From the NCBI GenBank assembly GCA_024180945.1, contig JAKSGN010000020.1:496001-560000 (forward strand): a DNA stretch of 64,000 nucleotides. The letters run 5' to 3'. This document shows positions 43,262 through 55,004 of this stretch, in pieces (positions within the stretch are counted from its first letter, which is position 1; every line of letters starts with the position of its first letter). The notes under the pieces are model-generated. The model made no database searches, was not told the DNA's origin, and saw nothing but the letters and a program-made list of their open reading frames with translations. The position numbers and the translations under genes were made by a program. The stretch is from Macrophomina tecta. Taxonomy: Eukaryota; Ascomycota; Dothideomycetes; Botryosphaeriales; Botryosphaeriaceae.

Positions 43262-45183
43262 TGCTGATGCGTGGCATGAGAGAGCACGGACCGTGACAGT
43301 TTGCTTGGGTGATAGGACGAAGAAAGGGCATAAGATGGCCTATAAGGCGACTCAAATGATGAAACGTGATGTGCCGGGTTGGCTTCCTTTTCGACTACCT
43401 AGGAGATTACATGAATCAGAGTCTCCGCTGATCACGGAGATGGCGACTAGGTGAGTGCGGTGGTCAATGTGCAAGTGCAGCAGAACTGGAGTAGAGGCGA
43501 AGGGCCAAGACGGACGTTCCTGATATATCGTCTGTGCCCAGTTACGCGGCGGTTACTTTGAGCTCCGCAGCGGGCTCACGTAATGCGCGAAAGAGGAAGG
43601 TGGGGAAGGGGCGGCAACGAGGATCGCCCAACGTCGACACCCTCATCTACCACCGCCCCTCCGCCGCGTGTGGGAATAGAGGATACGAGAGCGTGACGGA
43701 CTTGGTAGCTCAGTATTCTCGGCAAGGGCATCGACGTCAAACGTGTCGCCTGAAGGTCAATGCAATCCAAGCCTCAAGAGGCATACTGAACCATGAGCTA
43801 AACCCCGCAGACCGAGCAGAGGTTCTGAAGATATGTTGGACGAAGTAAGACATATAGCGCTGACTGAGACGCCCGCGGAAAACTCTGAGCATCTGGCTGA
43901 CGTGATAAGAAGGACCGGGCGCGGGAGAAAGGAGACACAGGAAAGCAGACGGAAGACGATTGCGCAGGGATATGGAGAGGTAGAAACACGGTCGAAGTGG
44001 GTAGCTCTTGCATCCGGCACTTGTGTGGAGCGTTCGACTGATTTATACTGTGAGAGGCCCTTCCATGGTTCTGGCGCGCCTTGGCGTTCCGTTCTCTGGT
44101 TGAGCAACCCAGCAGGCCCAGGGTCTGGCGAGGTCCCGGAAAGCTATGCTACGGTGTCCAGGCAAAAAAGCAGAGGGCGTGCTAAGATTTCCCTAACGGC
44201 GAAAAGCGAACTAGCGCGGACAAAAATCTGACGAGGCAACGAGACGGCCCCTGCGGCGCCGGCACCTTCGCGCAGCAGCTTGCCAACGACACAGATATCG
44301 CCACGGTGCTGAGAGGCCAGTCGCCCCTTTTCTAGACCGCCAGAAGATGCATGAGCCCACAAACGCAGGTGAGCAGGTGAGGTGGTGACTGTGGATGCGT
44401 CACGGCGATAAGTATGGTGCGCACGGCCAGCCGTTCGACTATCGGGTGCAAGAAGAGCCCAACGATGGGGCGGATGAAAAAAAAAAAAACGGTCGGCTGA
44501 AAAAAGAACCCAGCGATAGTGCGGTCGAAAAAGAGCCAGTCAGAGAGCGCGAGACAAATTCCGCGCTGTTCGATACAAGAGACGCCTCCTGCCCGCGCGT
44601 GTGTGTGATGCAAAGCGGCGCCGATATCGCCGGTGCCGACAGCCGTTGGCCGGGCTCTACCGCCACAGCTCTCTTCCCCTTTCAGGAATGTCCTTCTCGC
44701 CCACCGCCCGCAATCGGACCAGTCATGCTGGGCCTGGCGTGGCGGAAAGCGCGCCCGAAGCCCGCGGAGAGCTGCTCCGGATGCCACCAGCATGCACACG
44801 AGCACTTGCAGCAAAAAGATGCAGACCCTCCAGCATTTCTCGGCTCACCGCGATCCACCCGCCCCGGCATCGGGTCCCAGCCCTGCCAACCAGGCTCTTT
44901 CAGAGCCATGTGTATGAAAATCTATTCCTGACCGGTAGCAGCATCCTCGGGGTCGAAAAACCACTGCCCGCCGTCCCACTTGACTCATAAGTAAATACAT
45001 TCCTCTTCATTCGCCCGTTTCCTCAGTTAGACGTGCAAGCTCTCTGCCTCAAACTGGCGGTGGTCGATGCAAAAGCCGTTGGCAGCAGCTTTCATGCCTT
45101 CATTTGTCTTCCTCGTTGTATAAGGACCCGTAAATGCGACTTTACCGTGCCTCTTCCTAATATTACCCACATCCGAGCACGTC
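43262..45183. other. Long upstream region between divergent monooxygenase and MFS genes
   Basis: 1.9 kb with only short, overlapping frames. A 13-A run is at 44477-44489. No domain, RNA gene or repeat was recognised. Confidence 0.45.
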
Positions 45184-47109
45184 ATGTCCCGCTTCGAGGC
45201 CATCTCCGCGCCCAGCGCGCCGCTCGAAGAGGACGAGGCGCCCACACGATGCCCAGCGCCTCCACAAGCCAAGGCGGCCCGCCCTGCCTCCAACCTGGAC
45301 GGCAGCGATCTGGAGAAGCAGCCGACCGTCGTCGACACTAGGAGACCCACTCTCGAGCCCACCATCTCCCACGTCTCAACGCACGACATCGCCCACGTCC
45401 CCACCGCCCACACTGGGGGCCCGCCCGTCAGCGACGAGGTCTACGACAGATTCACCCTCACCCGCAAGAACATCATCACCGCCGTGCTGTCCTTCTGCGG
45501 CTTCCTGGCGCCCATATCGAGCACCACCATCCTAGCCGCCATCCCCGAGGTCGCCGAGACGTATGCCAGCGACGGCACCACCATCAATATCAGCAATGCT
45601 TTGTACATGCTCTTCATGGGCATCTCGCCCATGTTCTGGGGGCCAATTGGCCAAGTATATGGCCGGAGATGGGTGCGTGGAAATCAGTCTCTTACAAATC
45701 CTCAGTTACACAAGACCGGTGCACTGTGACCCGTCAAAGAAGTCGTTTAACAAAACATGTATAGGCCTCGCTTGGGAGTGCATTCCTCTTCACAGCCTTC
45801 TCCGTCGGCACAGCGCTAGCACCGAACCTGGCCTCCTACTTCGTTTTCCGCATCATGACGGCCATCCAAGGCACGTCCTTCCTGATCATCGGCTCCGCGT
45901 GTATTGGCGACATCTTCAGACCGGTAGGCAGTTCGCCCAGATCACTCACCCACCATCTCAACAGCCACCTTATTCCACCTCAACACTGACTCACACCTCT
46001 ATCTCTTATCCAGACCGAGCGCGGCACCGCCCTCGCCTGGTTCTTATCAGGCACGCTCGTCGGACCCGCATTCGGCCCCTTCATCGGCGGCATCATCGTG
46101 ACGTTCCGGTCGTGGCGCGACATCTTCTGGCTACAGACGGCGCTGGGCGGCTTCGGCTTCACGCTGATCCTGCTACTGCTGCCCGAGACGACGCACTACA
46201 AGCGGAGCGTCGAGCTGGCTGGGCTGTCAGCCAAGGACAGGGCCGTCAAGATGTGGCAGTGGACGAATCCCTTCCGCGTGCTCAAGTTGTACCGCTATCC
46301 CAACTTAATCACCGTCGTAAGTCATAACAGTCCCAACATTCTTCTTCCTTACGACCAGAAAAAGAAAAAAAAAAAAAAAAAAGAGGAAAGGGGGGACCGG
46401 GGAAAACAGCTAACAGCAAACCAAGGGCTTCGCCTCCTCCTCGCTCGTCTGGAACATGTACTCACTGCTGACGCCCATCCGCTACGTCCTCAACCCACGC
46501 TTCCACCTCACCTCGCCCATCCAGTCCGGCCTCTTCTACATCGCGCCCGGCTGCGGCTACCTCTTCGGCACCTTCTTCGGCGGCCGCTGGGCTGACCGCG
46601 TCGTGCACGCCTACATCCGCAAGCGGGGCGGCGAGCGCATCCCCGAGGACCGCCTCAACTCCTGCCTGCCCTTCCTCGGCGGCGTCATCCCCGCCTGCAT
46701 GCTCATCTACGGCTGGAGCATTGAGACGCGCAAAGGCGGCATCGCGCTGCCCGTCATTGTCATGTTCTTGCAGGGCGTCGCCCAGCTGTTTTGTTTTCCG
46801 AGCTTGAACACGTATTGTCTCGATGTCATGCAGGCCCGCAGCGCGGAGGTCGTCGCGGGCAATTATGTGTTTAGGTATGTGTTTGCGGCGCTGGGCTCCG
46901 CGCTGTGTTTGCCGGCGATCGAGAAGATTGGCGTCGGCGGGTTCTCGACGATTTCGGCCGGATTCTTGGTCGCGGCGATGGGGTTGACGTGGTTGACGAC
47001 GAGGTATGGGCGCGAGTGGAGGGATGGCGTGGATGCGAAGATCAAGGCGAGTAGGGTGGATGAGGAGAGGGCAAGGGCGCGCGGGGAGGAGGACGAGGAT
47101 GGCGCGTGA
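45184..47109 (+). CDS. MFS transporter, DHA1 (multidrug:H+ antiporter) type
   Basis: Four exons: 45184-45672, 45765-45923, 46014-46316 and 46426-47109, all phase-0 joins, giving 544 residues. The first about 95 residues are a polar cytosolic tail. The family motif between helices 2 and 3 is formed by splicing: GPIGQVYGRRW joined to ASLGSAFLFTAF. Helices continue through IGSACIGDIFRP and TERGTALAWFLSGTLVGPAFGP. A cytosolic loop follows the LPETTHYKR motif, and six more helices follow to about residue 515, before a charged Arg/Glu tail. Fungal members export drugs or metabolites, and some take up nutrients. Intron 3 carries an A18 run. Confidence 0.93.
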
Positions 47110-49883
47110 GCGGGAAGGTGTTGGAGGTCTTGTGATCCACGTCCTACCATTTTCAGGAAGGAGGCCGAGCGCATGCTCAGGTTAAGCTGTGCGGTCCAGG
47201 TGCCGGCGAGTGGTTGAAAAACCAAGAAAGGTATGTCTCGCTGGTAGAGGGGAAGCAGTAAGCAGATGCCTGAAGAAACTCGAGAGACATGGCGGATAGG
47301 GAATTGTTTGCTTTTGCAACCCTCTTTCGTCAGCCTCGTATTTTATTGGTTTTCAGACCAGTCTTCGTCAGCAATTTTGTCTTTCTCCTGGCAGCCATAA
47401 GAGACGTAGAACATGAGCGGTAGGTGGCGAGGATACCCAATGGCGTTTAATTTAGCTGTCTTATGATATAAACGGTTCAATAGTAAAGCCTTGCTTCCAG
47501 GGCTGCTGTCAATGAACTTTTGTGTGTTGAGAACGAGCGAATCAAGGCCCGAGATTGGAACGACCACACGCGTCAGTGCCACAAGACGTCCGGAAATCTT
47601 TAACCTGCATATTGGTTTTCGTGTACCACACTTTGAAATGGCGTGTCTGGAAGCCCGCTGCAATTCCTCCCCTCAACACACACACACACACACACTCAAA
47701 GGACACATTGTTGCACCAGTCACCTGCATGTCCTTGGCCAGTTCACGGCAATCTCCCGAAGGACCTGACACTGCAGTATACTCGTATTTCTGTACCTCAC
47801 AATATCACAGCATTCAGAGGAAGGAACATGTAGTGGAGCAGGGAAGCGAAAAGGGGCCGGGCATTCCGGCATGGCGTATCCGAGAAGCAGGGGAGTTCGG
47901 GCAAAGAACCGTGGTGCAAAAAATAATCGTCCGACGTTGAGCTTTTGGCAATTTCGACGCCGAGTGGACGAGGCCCTCAGTTTCCGAGTGTTTTATTAGC
48001 AGATTTCGATGAGGAAGGTTGAGGCGGGGGGCGGTGCGGATGTCGCGAGGATGGTAGCACAAGGGAAGCGTGACGCGCACGGCCCGCGAAGCGCCGTGCA
48101 ACACCGATCGGGACAGGCGGGACAGAAGGCAGGCAGCATATGCGCTGCACGCCGTCAGTCTTCGACTTCTTTTTTTGCAGGATCGCGAAGCAATTGTGTC
48201 GGCAAGATTGGGGGTTCCGGCGTATCATCAGATGTTTGCGCCCTCGCCTGATGACGCGGGATTGTTTGCTTCCTGAAGCATGGTGGAGTGAGGGGCCGAC
48301 AAGCAGTGGAATGGATCGTCAGCCGGCGGCGCAAATGCTGCCAGATCCTGGAATTGAAGAGGCCTAGGCTGAACCGCAAATATGCTTGCCGTTTCGAATA
48401 TGATAGCTGCCGCCTTTTGCGGTTGTGGATCTTCACCATGCACTGACGGGCTTAACGTGCAGCGAGGATTAGCCGGAGGGTGCCAGGATGCGCGTAATGA
48501 TCTGTCGAAGACAGCAGGGACTGTTGCCACCAGGCAAACAATAAGGCAGGCAAGAACCTTGAGCAAACTTTCGGATCTTGGGCTCAGCGGCGCCGAATCG
48601 ATAAGGTACTGCCGCTTCGGGCAAGACGCACGGACGCAAGCCTTGCAGAGGCTCTCCACAGATTCGGGCTTCCTTGCGACCGGGCAGAAGCCGAAGCGGG
48701 CGCCCTTTTCGCAGGGCGCGGTCGCGCCACGCTCTCACATTGAGGACGTCAGTCGCGGTGTGGGCGGAGGCCTGAGGCGCAAGTGGCTGTGGTGATGAGG
48801 AAGAGCGGGGGCTGGTCGTGAGGCTGGGTACGGGGAGACAACTGGCGGTGATGTTCAGGCTCCACAAAAGGAACGAACATCAGTGGAGAGTGAGGTGCAG
48901 CTGAAGAACAGCCGGATGAGGTCGGTGGCTCGGCGCACGCACGCACGAGTCGCTAGTCCGGCGAGGCCGCGGGGAGATTGGGGTGGTGAGTGGCACGCGA
49001 GCCGTCCACAACATGTGTGTGCTGCCGTCGCCGCTCGCATTCCGCCGGCGGTGGAGCGGTGGAGGACTTTTGAGTGCGGCTCGCGGGCGAGGGGTCGGAA
49101 AGCGCAAGCGTAACGGCGGTCGTGATTCGGGCGGGCAGGCGCTGAAACCCGCCAAGAGCAGAGCCAAGGCGAGCCGCTCCCGCCGGCCTGTGCGCTCTCC
49201 GCCTGTGCCTCGACCGCGCGCGACCGCGTCTGACACTTCTGCAAGGCGCTCGCAGCCCGCCGGCAGGCGCCTCCCTACCAGCACCAATGGTGACGTCGCG
49301 GCAGGGTCCGGGCGCGCAACGGCGCTGTGCTCAATGCCGCCTTCCCTGCCCGGCTGCTCGCGCGCGCCCGTCCAGAGCAATCGCCTCGATGCCGCCCGCC
49401 GCGCTCTCGACACTCGCGCGCACTCGATGTTCCCGCAGCGTCCTCGCAGCCCGGCACCTGCGCGCCACGTTTCAGCGTGCTTCCCTTGCGCGCCTGGGCG
49501 GGCCTGCCGCTTCCTGTTCCTGAAGTGCAAAGGAGGCCGGTGCTACGAGGCAGGCGCGAGGGTGAGGTCGCACCGCAGATCCCTCCGCCAAACAACGCGC
49601 CCTCCGCGCCCTTGGGCTCTTGCGTTTGCCTGTGCCTGCCTGCGAAGTGCGTGCGCTTCGGCAATGGCACCTAACGCATTGAGAGACCTGCTAACCATGC
49701 CGCGCCCGCGCTCCACAGCCCGTCCGCGCTTTCCATGCACTGTGCTTGCCTCCCCACAGCCGCTCCACTCCCTTCTTTAAAGAGCTAGTCAGCCCAACCT
49801 CCTTCCTCTCCTCTTCTTCTATATCACCCAACGAGAGTACGCCCGCCCGTATTCTCCTCCCCTTCGTTCAAGTTCCCGCCGCC
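47110..49883. other. Long intergenic region, no supported gene
   Basis: About 2.8 kb. It holds a (CA)9 repeat at about 47677-47695. From about 48.9 kb it is GC-rich, and every frame looks Arg/Ala/Pro-biased with no start context, domain or splice pattern. The last about 100 bp, rich in CT, are the probable 5' leader of the secreted peptidase gene. Confidence 0.45.
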
Positions 49884-52286
49884 ATGAAGACTCCCTCGCT
49901 GCTTCTGGCGGCCTTGGCTGCCTTTGCTGCTGCCTCTCCTGTCCCCACCACCACCTCCCATGGTGTCGCCTGTCCCGATGTCACTCCTACTCCCTCACCC
50001 CAGGTCCTGCCTAGGCAGAACAGCACTGGCTCTGCCTGCTCCGTCGTCAGCGCCATCATCAACGCAAACCCCTCCGTTGCCACGCCCACTCTCCCCGCTC
50101 GTCTCGCCTATGACTGCCTCATGAGCGCTCCGCTCAACAAGTCAGCCGCCCTTGAGCTCATTGATTCGCTCAAGCCCTACATCGAGTGGCAGAGCACCCA
50201 GAGCTATCTCAAGGACTCTCCCGCCGAGTACGCTGAAAAGGTCCAGGGCCCCGTCGACATTGAGCTTGGTCTCGTCGAAATCGCTGACAAGGTCAACTCT
50301 GACGCCTTCGCGGGAGAGTACGAGTTTGGTTGGGCTCTGTACTCGCTTATCCAGTCTGCCCATGATGGCCACTTCAGCTACGTTCCCGATTCCGTCGGCG
50401 CCATCTTCACCTGGGGAAGGCCCATCTCACTCGTTTCCATCTCTGAGGATGGACAGAAGCTCCCTGCTCCTTTCGTTTACGAGGACATCCTTGCCGCTTC
50501 GTTCCCCAACTCTACCTACACCCCCTCCGCCATTCTGAAGATCGACGACCAGGACGCAACCACTTACCTCCAGGACCTCAGCCAGCACGGCTCCCTCCAG
50601 GACCGCGATGCCCTCTACAACAACCTTATGTACGAGCTGTCCCAGATCCAGCTTGGCTCCTCTGGCGCCACCACTGGCATGTTCTCTGGCGGTGGCCGTG
50701 GCCGCTACGTCTACCCTGGTCCCACTACCAAGCTAGAGTTCGCCAATGGCACCACCACCACGTACGAGAACTTCGCTCGTGCTCACGTTTCATTCCGCGG
50801 TGTCGACAACGGCACTGCTCTTGGTACGTATTTCGTGTATGACTCCGGCTCCGCTAGCGCTTCCTCGATGGCCATGGCCCATGATGCCAAGGCCAAGTCA
50901 CGCATCCAGGCTGCCAACATGAACCTTGACGCTCCCGAGGTCTCCAACCCAGCCAATGGCATGGGCGTCCACATGGCTGCCGCCGATCCAACAGCATCTT
51001 CGGCCACTACCGTTCGGCCCCGTGAGACCCCTGCGCCTGGCTACCCCACTCCGGTCATCTACCAGCGGAACAACCTCATCGCCGGCTACTACCTGGACGG
51101 CGAGGAGTTCTCGGACGTTGCTGTCCTGTCCGTGCCCTCCTTTGTCAGTGACGCCTTCGCGGAACTGGAGTTCCAGCGCATCGGTACTCAGTTCATCCTG
51201 CAAGCAAAGGCTGATGGCAAGACCAAGATCATTGTTGATCTCAGCTCCAACGGAGGCGGTACAATTCTTCAGGGCTACGACCTCTTCAAGCAGTTCTTCC
51301 CATCGATCTTGCCGTATGGCGGTACTCGCCTTAGGGCGCATGAGGCTTTCGATCTGATCGGCCAGAAGTTCTCCTACCTCTCGGAAGGCGTTCCCCGCGA
51401 CCTCGATACTGTGACCAACAACTACACTCTGGTGGACATTGTTCCCAGCGTCTTCAATTATCGCACTGATACCGATGAGAACTACGCGCCATTCAACTCT
51501 TGGCCCCAGAAGTATGGCCCTGTCACCAACCATGGCGACAACTTTACCTCAATCATCCGCTGGAACCTGTCGGACCCGCTGAACGTCTTGAACAGCGGCG
51601 GTATCGAGATCACTGGGTATGGCAACCGCAGCAACTTCACCGAGCAGCCCTTCGAATCGGGAAACATCGTCCTTTTGACCGATGGCTACTGCGCCTCGAC
51701 CTGCGCCATCTTCTCTGAGTTCATGCGCCAGCAAGGCAACGTGTCGAACATTGTCGTTGGTGGGCGGCCCCAGTACGGACAGCAGCAGGCAGTTGGTGGT
51801 GTCAAGGGGTTCAATAACTTCAACTACGGTGCCATTCAGCAGTGGGTAACCGAGGCCTTCGAGAATGCCAATCCCGAGGAGCAGGCCCAATGGAACGCCT
51901 CTTATCAAACGAGCTATTCCAGCTACGTTCCCTTCAATCGCGCTGCCATCAACCCCGGCGTCAACGTTCGCGATGGTCTCCGCCAGGGTGATACATCCGG
52001 AACTCCGCTTCAATTCACCTACGAGCCGGCAGACTGCCGTATGTTCTACACCGCGGAGATGACTCTCGACGTCACCGCCATTTGGAAAGCTGCTGCCCAG
52101 AGCAAGTGGGGAACCGTCAGCCACTGCGTCACTGACGCTCCCAGCTACAAGCGTGGCGAGCACCTCACAAAGAGGGCCAAAGTGCCCCGTCTGGTCAAGC
52201 GGGACTCTACTTTCGAGGAGAGCTTGAAGCTCTTCACCGACCCTAACATCATCCCCAGTGATGGCGATGCTTTCATGATGCCTTGA
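49884..52286 (+). CDS. Secreted S41-type (tail-specific protease-like) peptidase
   Basis: Single-exon frame of 800 residues from the ATG at 49884 (context CCGCCATG). A signal peptide covers about residues 1-18, followed by a Pro/Thr/Ser region ending in the dibasic-like PRQNST. SAHDGHFSYVPD lies near residue 158. The core of the S41 fold has IIVDLSSNGGGTILQGY near 449-465 and LLTDGYCASTCAIFSEF near 597-613. The latter, like UstP-type fungal enzymes, contains the expected catalytic Ser. Many N-x-S/T sites fit secretion. The tail has Lys-Arg pairs (HLTKRAK, VKRDST), potential Kex2 sites. The substrate is unknown. Confidence 0.9.
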   Translation: MKTPSLLLAALAAFAAASPVPTTTSHGVACPDVTPTPSPQVLPRQNSTGSACSVVSAIINANPSVATPTLPARLAYDCLMSAPLNKSAALELIDSLKPYIEWQSTQSYLKDSPAEYAEKVQGPVDIELGLVEIADKVNSDAFAGEYEFGWALYSLIQSAHDGHFSYVPDSVGAIFTWGRPISLVSISEDGQKLPAPFVYEDILAASFPNSTYTPSAILKIDDQDATTYLQDLSQHGSLQDRDALYNNLMYELSQIQLGSSGATTGMFSGGGRGRYVYPGPTTKLEFANGTTTTYENFARAHVSFRGVDNGTALGTYFVYDSGSASASSMAMAHDAKAKSRIQAANMNLDAPEVSNPANGMGVHMAAADPTASSATTVRPRETPAPGYPTPVIYQRNNLIAGYYLDGEEFSDVAVLSVPSFVSDAFAELEFQRIGTQFILQAKADGKTKIIVDLSSNGGGTILQGYDLFKQFFPSILPYGGTRLRAHEAFDLIGQKFSYLSEGVPRDLDTVTNNYTLVDIVPSVFNYRTDTDENYAPFNSWPQKYGPVTNHGDNFTSIIRWNLSDPLNVLNSGGIEITGYGNRSNFTEQPFESGNIVLLTDGYCASTCAIFSEFMRQQGNVSNIVVGGRPQYGQQQAVGGVKGFNNFNYGAIQQWVTEAFENANPEEQAQWNASYQTSYSSYVPFNRAAINPGVNVRDGLRQGDTSGTPLQFTYEPADCRMFYTAEMTLDVTAIWKAAAQSKWGTVSHCVTDAPSYKRGEHLTKRAKVPRLVKRDSTFEESLKLFTDPNIIPSDGDAFMMP

Positions 52287-53807
52287 GCCACTTCTCCCTT
52301 CACCAGCCCTTTTGCTTTCTTCTCGATACCTTTTTACCCTATTTGCTTTATTCGACAGGTCCAAGGGCTACTTCAGCGAGGGTTCATAGACGGTAGTACT
52401 GATACCAGATTCACGAACGGAAAAGTTTCTTGCATGTAATGAAGGACGGAGCATAATTTTTGCGGCCCTTTGCATCCTCTCCTTCAGTGTAATGTTTACT
52501 TCTGCATATTAAAGGATGAGTAGAGGTGGATTGAGGGCATGACGTAGCACCGATCGGCGCTTTTATTGTATGGTATGAATAATCACGGCGGCCACGAGAC
52601 TCGGAGTAGCCATAGAGCTCAAATACATGGACTTTGACATTGTGTGAATATGAAGAAGTGACTCCTACTATATTGTACAGCTCCCTTCCATCTGATGTCA
52701 GATGAGGTATGTCGTGCCATGTTCATCCGTCTCTCAACTGATGCAAACCTTTGCCAGGCAGAGCAGGAAACCTTTCGTCGCAGGTATGCAATGCTATTGA
52801 ATGAGAAGCTTGCTAATCCTAGAGCAGAACATCATGGCCATGCGGATTGTCAAATCGCGTAGTCGCTCGTAGCTCGCCTGCTGACCAATTTCGAGGCCCT
52901 CGGATACCAGAGTGGAGGTTTCGCGGCCATTCTGTCCTGCACCATGCACTTGTGCTCAGCATCCTGGCCGCCCTGCACTCCCTCATCGATAAACATGTGG
53001 CCTATCTCCATAAGCTGCACAGGCAATTGAGCCATCTCAGCGCTCCGGAGGTCAATCCTAAAGCGCGCAGAGCCTGTGGCGCGCGGATAAGGGAAGAGAG
53101 TGGGGAAGAGGAGAAGGGCAAGCTCAACATTGAGCAGGCCATTGTGGTGAACAAATGCTAATCCCACCTCGAAGAGTAGTAAGCCCTTCAATCATGCTAG
53201 TACCATGCTATTACCAAATTTGACTGTATATGCGTTTATTCTCCAAGATCGGAAAACAAAGAAGTTCGTACAATGTTGGACAGGTACCAGCTGTTGAGGC
53301 AAAGTCTATGTTGATCCAAGGCATGCCCGTACTTGGGTTAAATTTATGACGAGGTAGAGTCCTGCAAATATGGAAAAAATGAAAAAGGCGGATATTGGAA
53401 AAGCAAACATATGGCATGGGGATACTGCTTTGGAGGAGCTTTCACCATTCGGGTGTCGCGCGGCTAATACATGCATGCATTGAGCCCCACCATTCCCCTC
53501 CAATCATGTGTGTGTTTGGCTTTTATCCACCACCTAGAAAAATGGTAATCAATAGAGTCTGGCATGTAGCTTATTGGCCCCTCATGCGGCGCTGGAGTAC
53601 AAATAGTGGTGCCTGTGCACTTGTCGCTACTGACCGCTCGGTAGACGAAAGTCGAGATCAATCGGCCATGGAACTTGAAGGATCAGAAGGTAATTGGCTC
53701 CCTCTCTCCACAAAGCAGGCCAGCTATGCGGCCGAAATGTCCCAGCACATGACTTATACTGGGCACCGGCACCAGGGTCAGATGCCCAAGCTGAGGAATA
53801 CTAATTA
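52287..53807. other. Gene-poor region, no supported gene
   Basis: About 1.5 kb. Short frames at 52850-53190 are open on both strands, and one runs at 53395-53808 directly before the CorA-like relic. None has a domain or convincing start; remnants of decayed genes are possible. Confidence 0.4.
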
Positions 53808-54312
53808 ATGGAGACCCGAACGTTGGAGTACAAACATAGAGCCGAGGAAATCATGCATAGTGGCTTCTCTGGCGATGGCGTCAAACACATGTGGATGCCG
53901 GGCGTGGATGACGAGGATTGCAAGGTACACGTTAAGGAGTTTGAGGGCGATTATTGCGACCTGACAGATGGCCTGCGTAATTCCAACAGCGTCCGCGATC
54001 GACTCATGTACTGGGAGAACACCCCAAAGGATGGAAGTGCAAAGAAGACCAATAGACGGATAATTATCGTGGAAAACGTGGGGCCCGAGAACTGCAGACC
54101 TGCTCGGCGTCAAACTATACATCCCCTCGGAGTTCTTCCTTGCGACACTCATCTCAAGTTCTAGCTCTGTAGACTTTGATAACCTTATGTCTTATTGGGG
54201 TAAAAGGTACGGAAAGGACTCGTGGACTGATAAGGGGGCTTCTTTTCTATCTATCTTCAACGAAGGGCCGACTGACTTTCCTCGCAGCTCTCTTGCTGGT
54301 TTACCCACATGA
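53808..54312 (+). pseudogene. Frameshifted fragment, possibly of a fungal CorA-like transporter gene
   Basis: From an ATG at 53808 the frame reads through RRIIIVENVGPE. Then at about 54085-54090 coding-like sequence moves to the +1 frame, as GVKLYIPSEFFLATLI and further to a TGA at 54310-54312. Fungal CorA-like proteins have a comparable IVEDL(T/S)PDVIE... (D/N)...FFxxH-like run, so a relation is suggested, but no GMN motif or membrane helices are present. A single-base change would explain the break; no intron fits (only 20 nt between signals). Identity is tentative. Confidence 0.4.
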
Positions 54313-54646
54313 AACTCGTTTCCATGCGGAAAATGAGACGGCAAGTACCATGGACGCGGTGGATTGCAAAATCAACCGCCATTACTGCACCAAAGCGAGG
54401 GATACATTCACTGAGGGCATCGCCACCCAGCCTCTTCACTCCACCCATCAACCCCCTCAAACATGGCAGCCCCATTTAGAAGCGAGCACATCACGGAAAA
54501 CGGTGACGATGCAGTCCTCAATGGGGTTCCCAGAGCCAATGAGCTGATTGTTATCAACGACCCACGACTGGTCAGCAGCACTGTGGTAGCAGGCAACGTT
54601 GTTGCTGATGCCGCTGCATTCTGTCGAAAACTGTCAGTCACAGAAC
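54313..54646. other. Short region with a small open frame
   Basis: A 71-codon frame with an ATG (54463-54678, plus strand) runs into the 3' end of the next, oppositely oriented gene. The other strand is open as well. No domain; coding potential is undecided. Confidence 0.3.
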
Positions 54647-55004
54647 TCAGGGCCTGTATATACTCCCAGAGGGCTTAGTGGTGATGATATCATGCGTCCA
54701 GAGACTGCACGACTCTTCGAGCCTGCCATTGCTGAAGTCGGGGCGGGTGACGGAGAAGGCGACGCGGAAGCGCTGCAGCGCATCCTCGGTCCATTTGCGT
54801 ATGATGGCGGCGATGGCAGCACAGTCGACGCGCTTCCCTGCTATGATAGAGGTAGCGTCGCATTCTCTTGAGATGATAGTGTGATGGAGGCTGGGGAATT
54901 TGACAAATTGCGTTGGCAGAGGCATCGCCTGCCGGAGTCGCTCCGGCGGAGGAGATAGTGAGGCCGAGAACACCGGCGGTGATGGCAAAGTCAAAGAACT
55001 TCAT
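54647..55004 (-). CDS. Small secreted cysteine-containing protein, reading frame unresolved
   Basis: The ATG at 55004 opens a good signal peptide (MKFFDFAITAGVLGLTIS, cleavage likely after AGATPA). The remainder that looks coding is in another frame. It continues through ECDATSIIAGKRVDC and EESCSLWTHD to the TGA at 54647-54649. The frames differ by one position near 54900. No clean intron was found: candidates are 14 and 38-40 nt and produce stops, or else a 109-nt intron with a weak GTGTTC donor, which would remove the signal peptide. So this is either a broken gene, a sequencing error, or an unusual splice. The spacing of Cys would suit a small secreted effector-like protein. No family recognised. 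Confidence 0.4.

Noticed and set aside
44332..44931. Frames of 160-178 codons upstream of the MFS gene
   Set aside because: Low-complexity and open on both strands; no start context or domain.
48880..49780. Frames of 216 and 265 codons before the secreted peptidase
   Set aside because: Same GC-driven bias on both strands; the peptidase has its own ATG and signal peptide at 49884.
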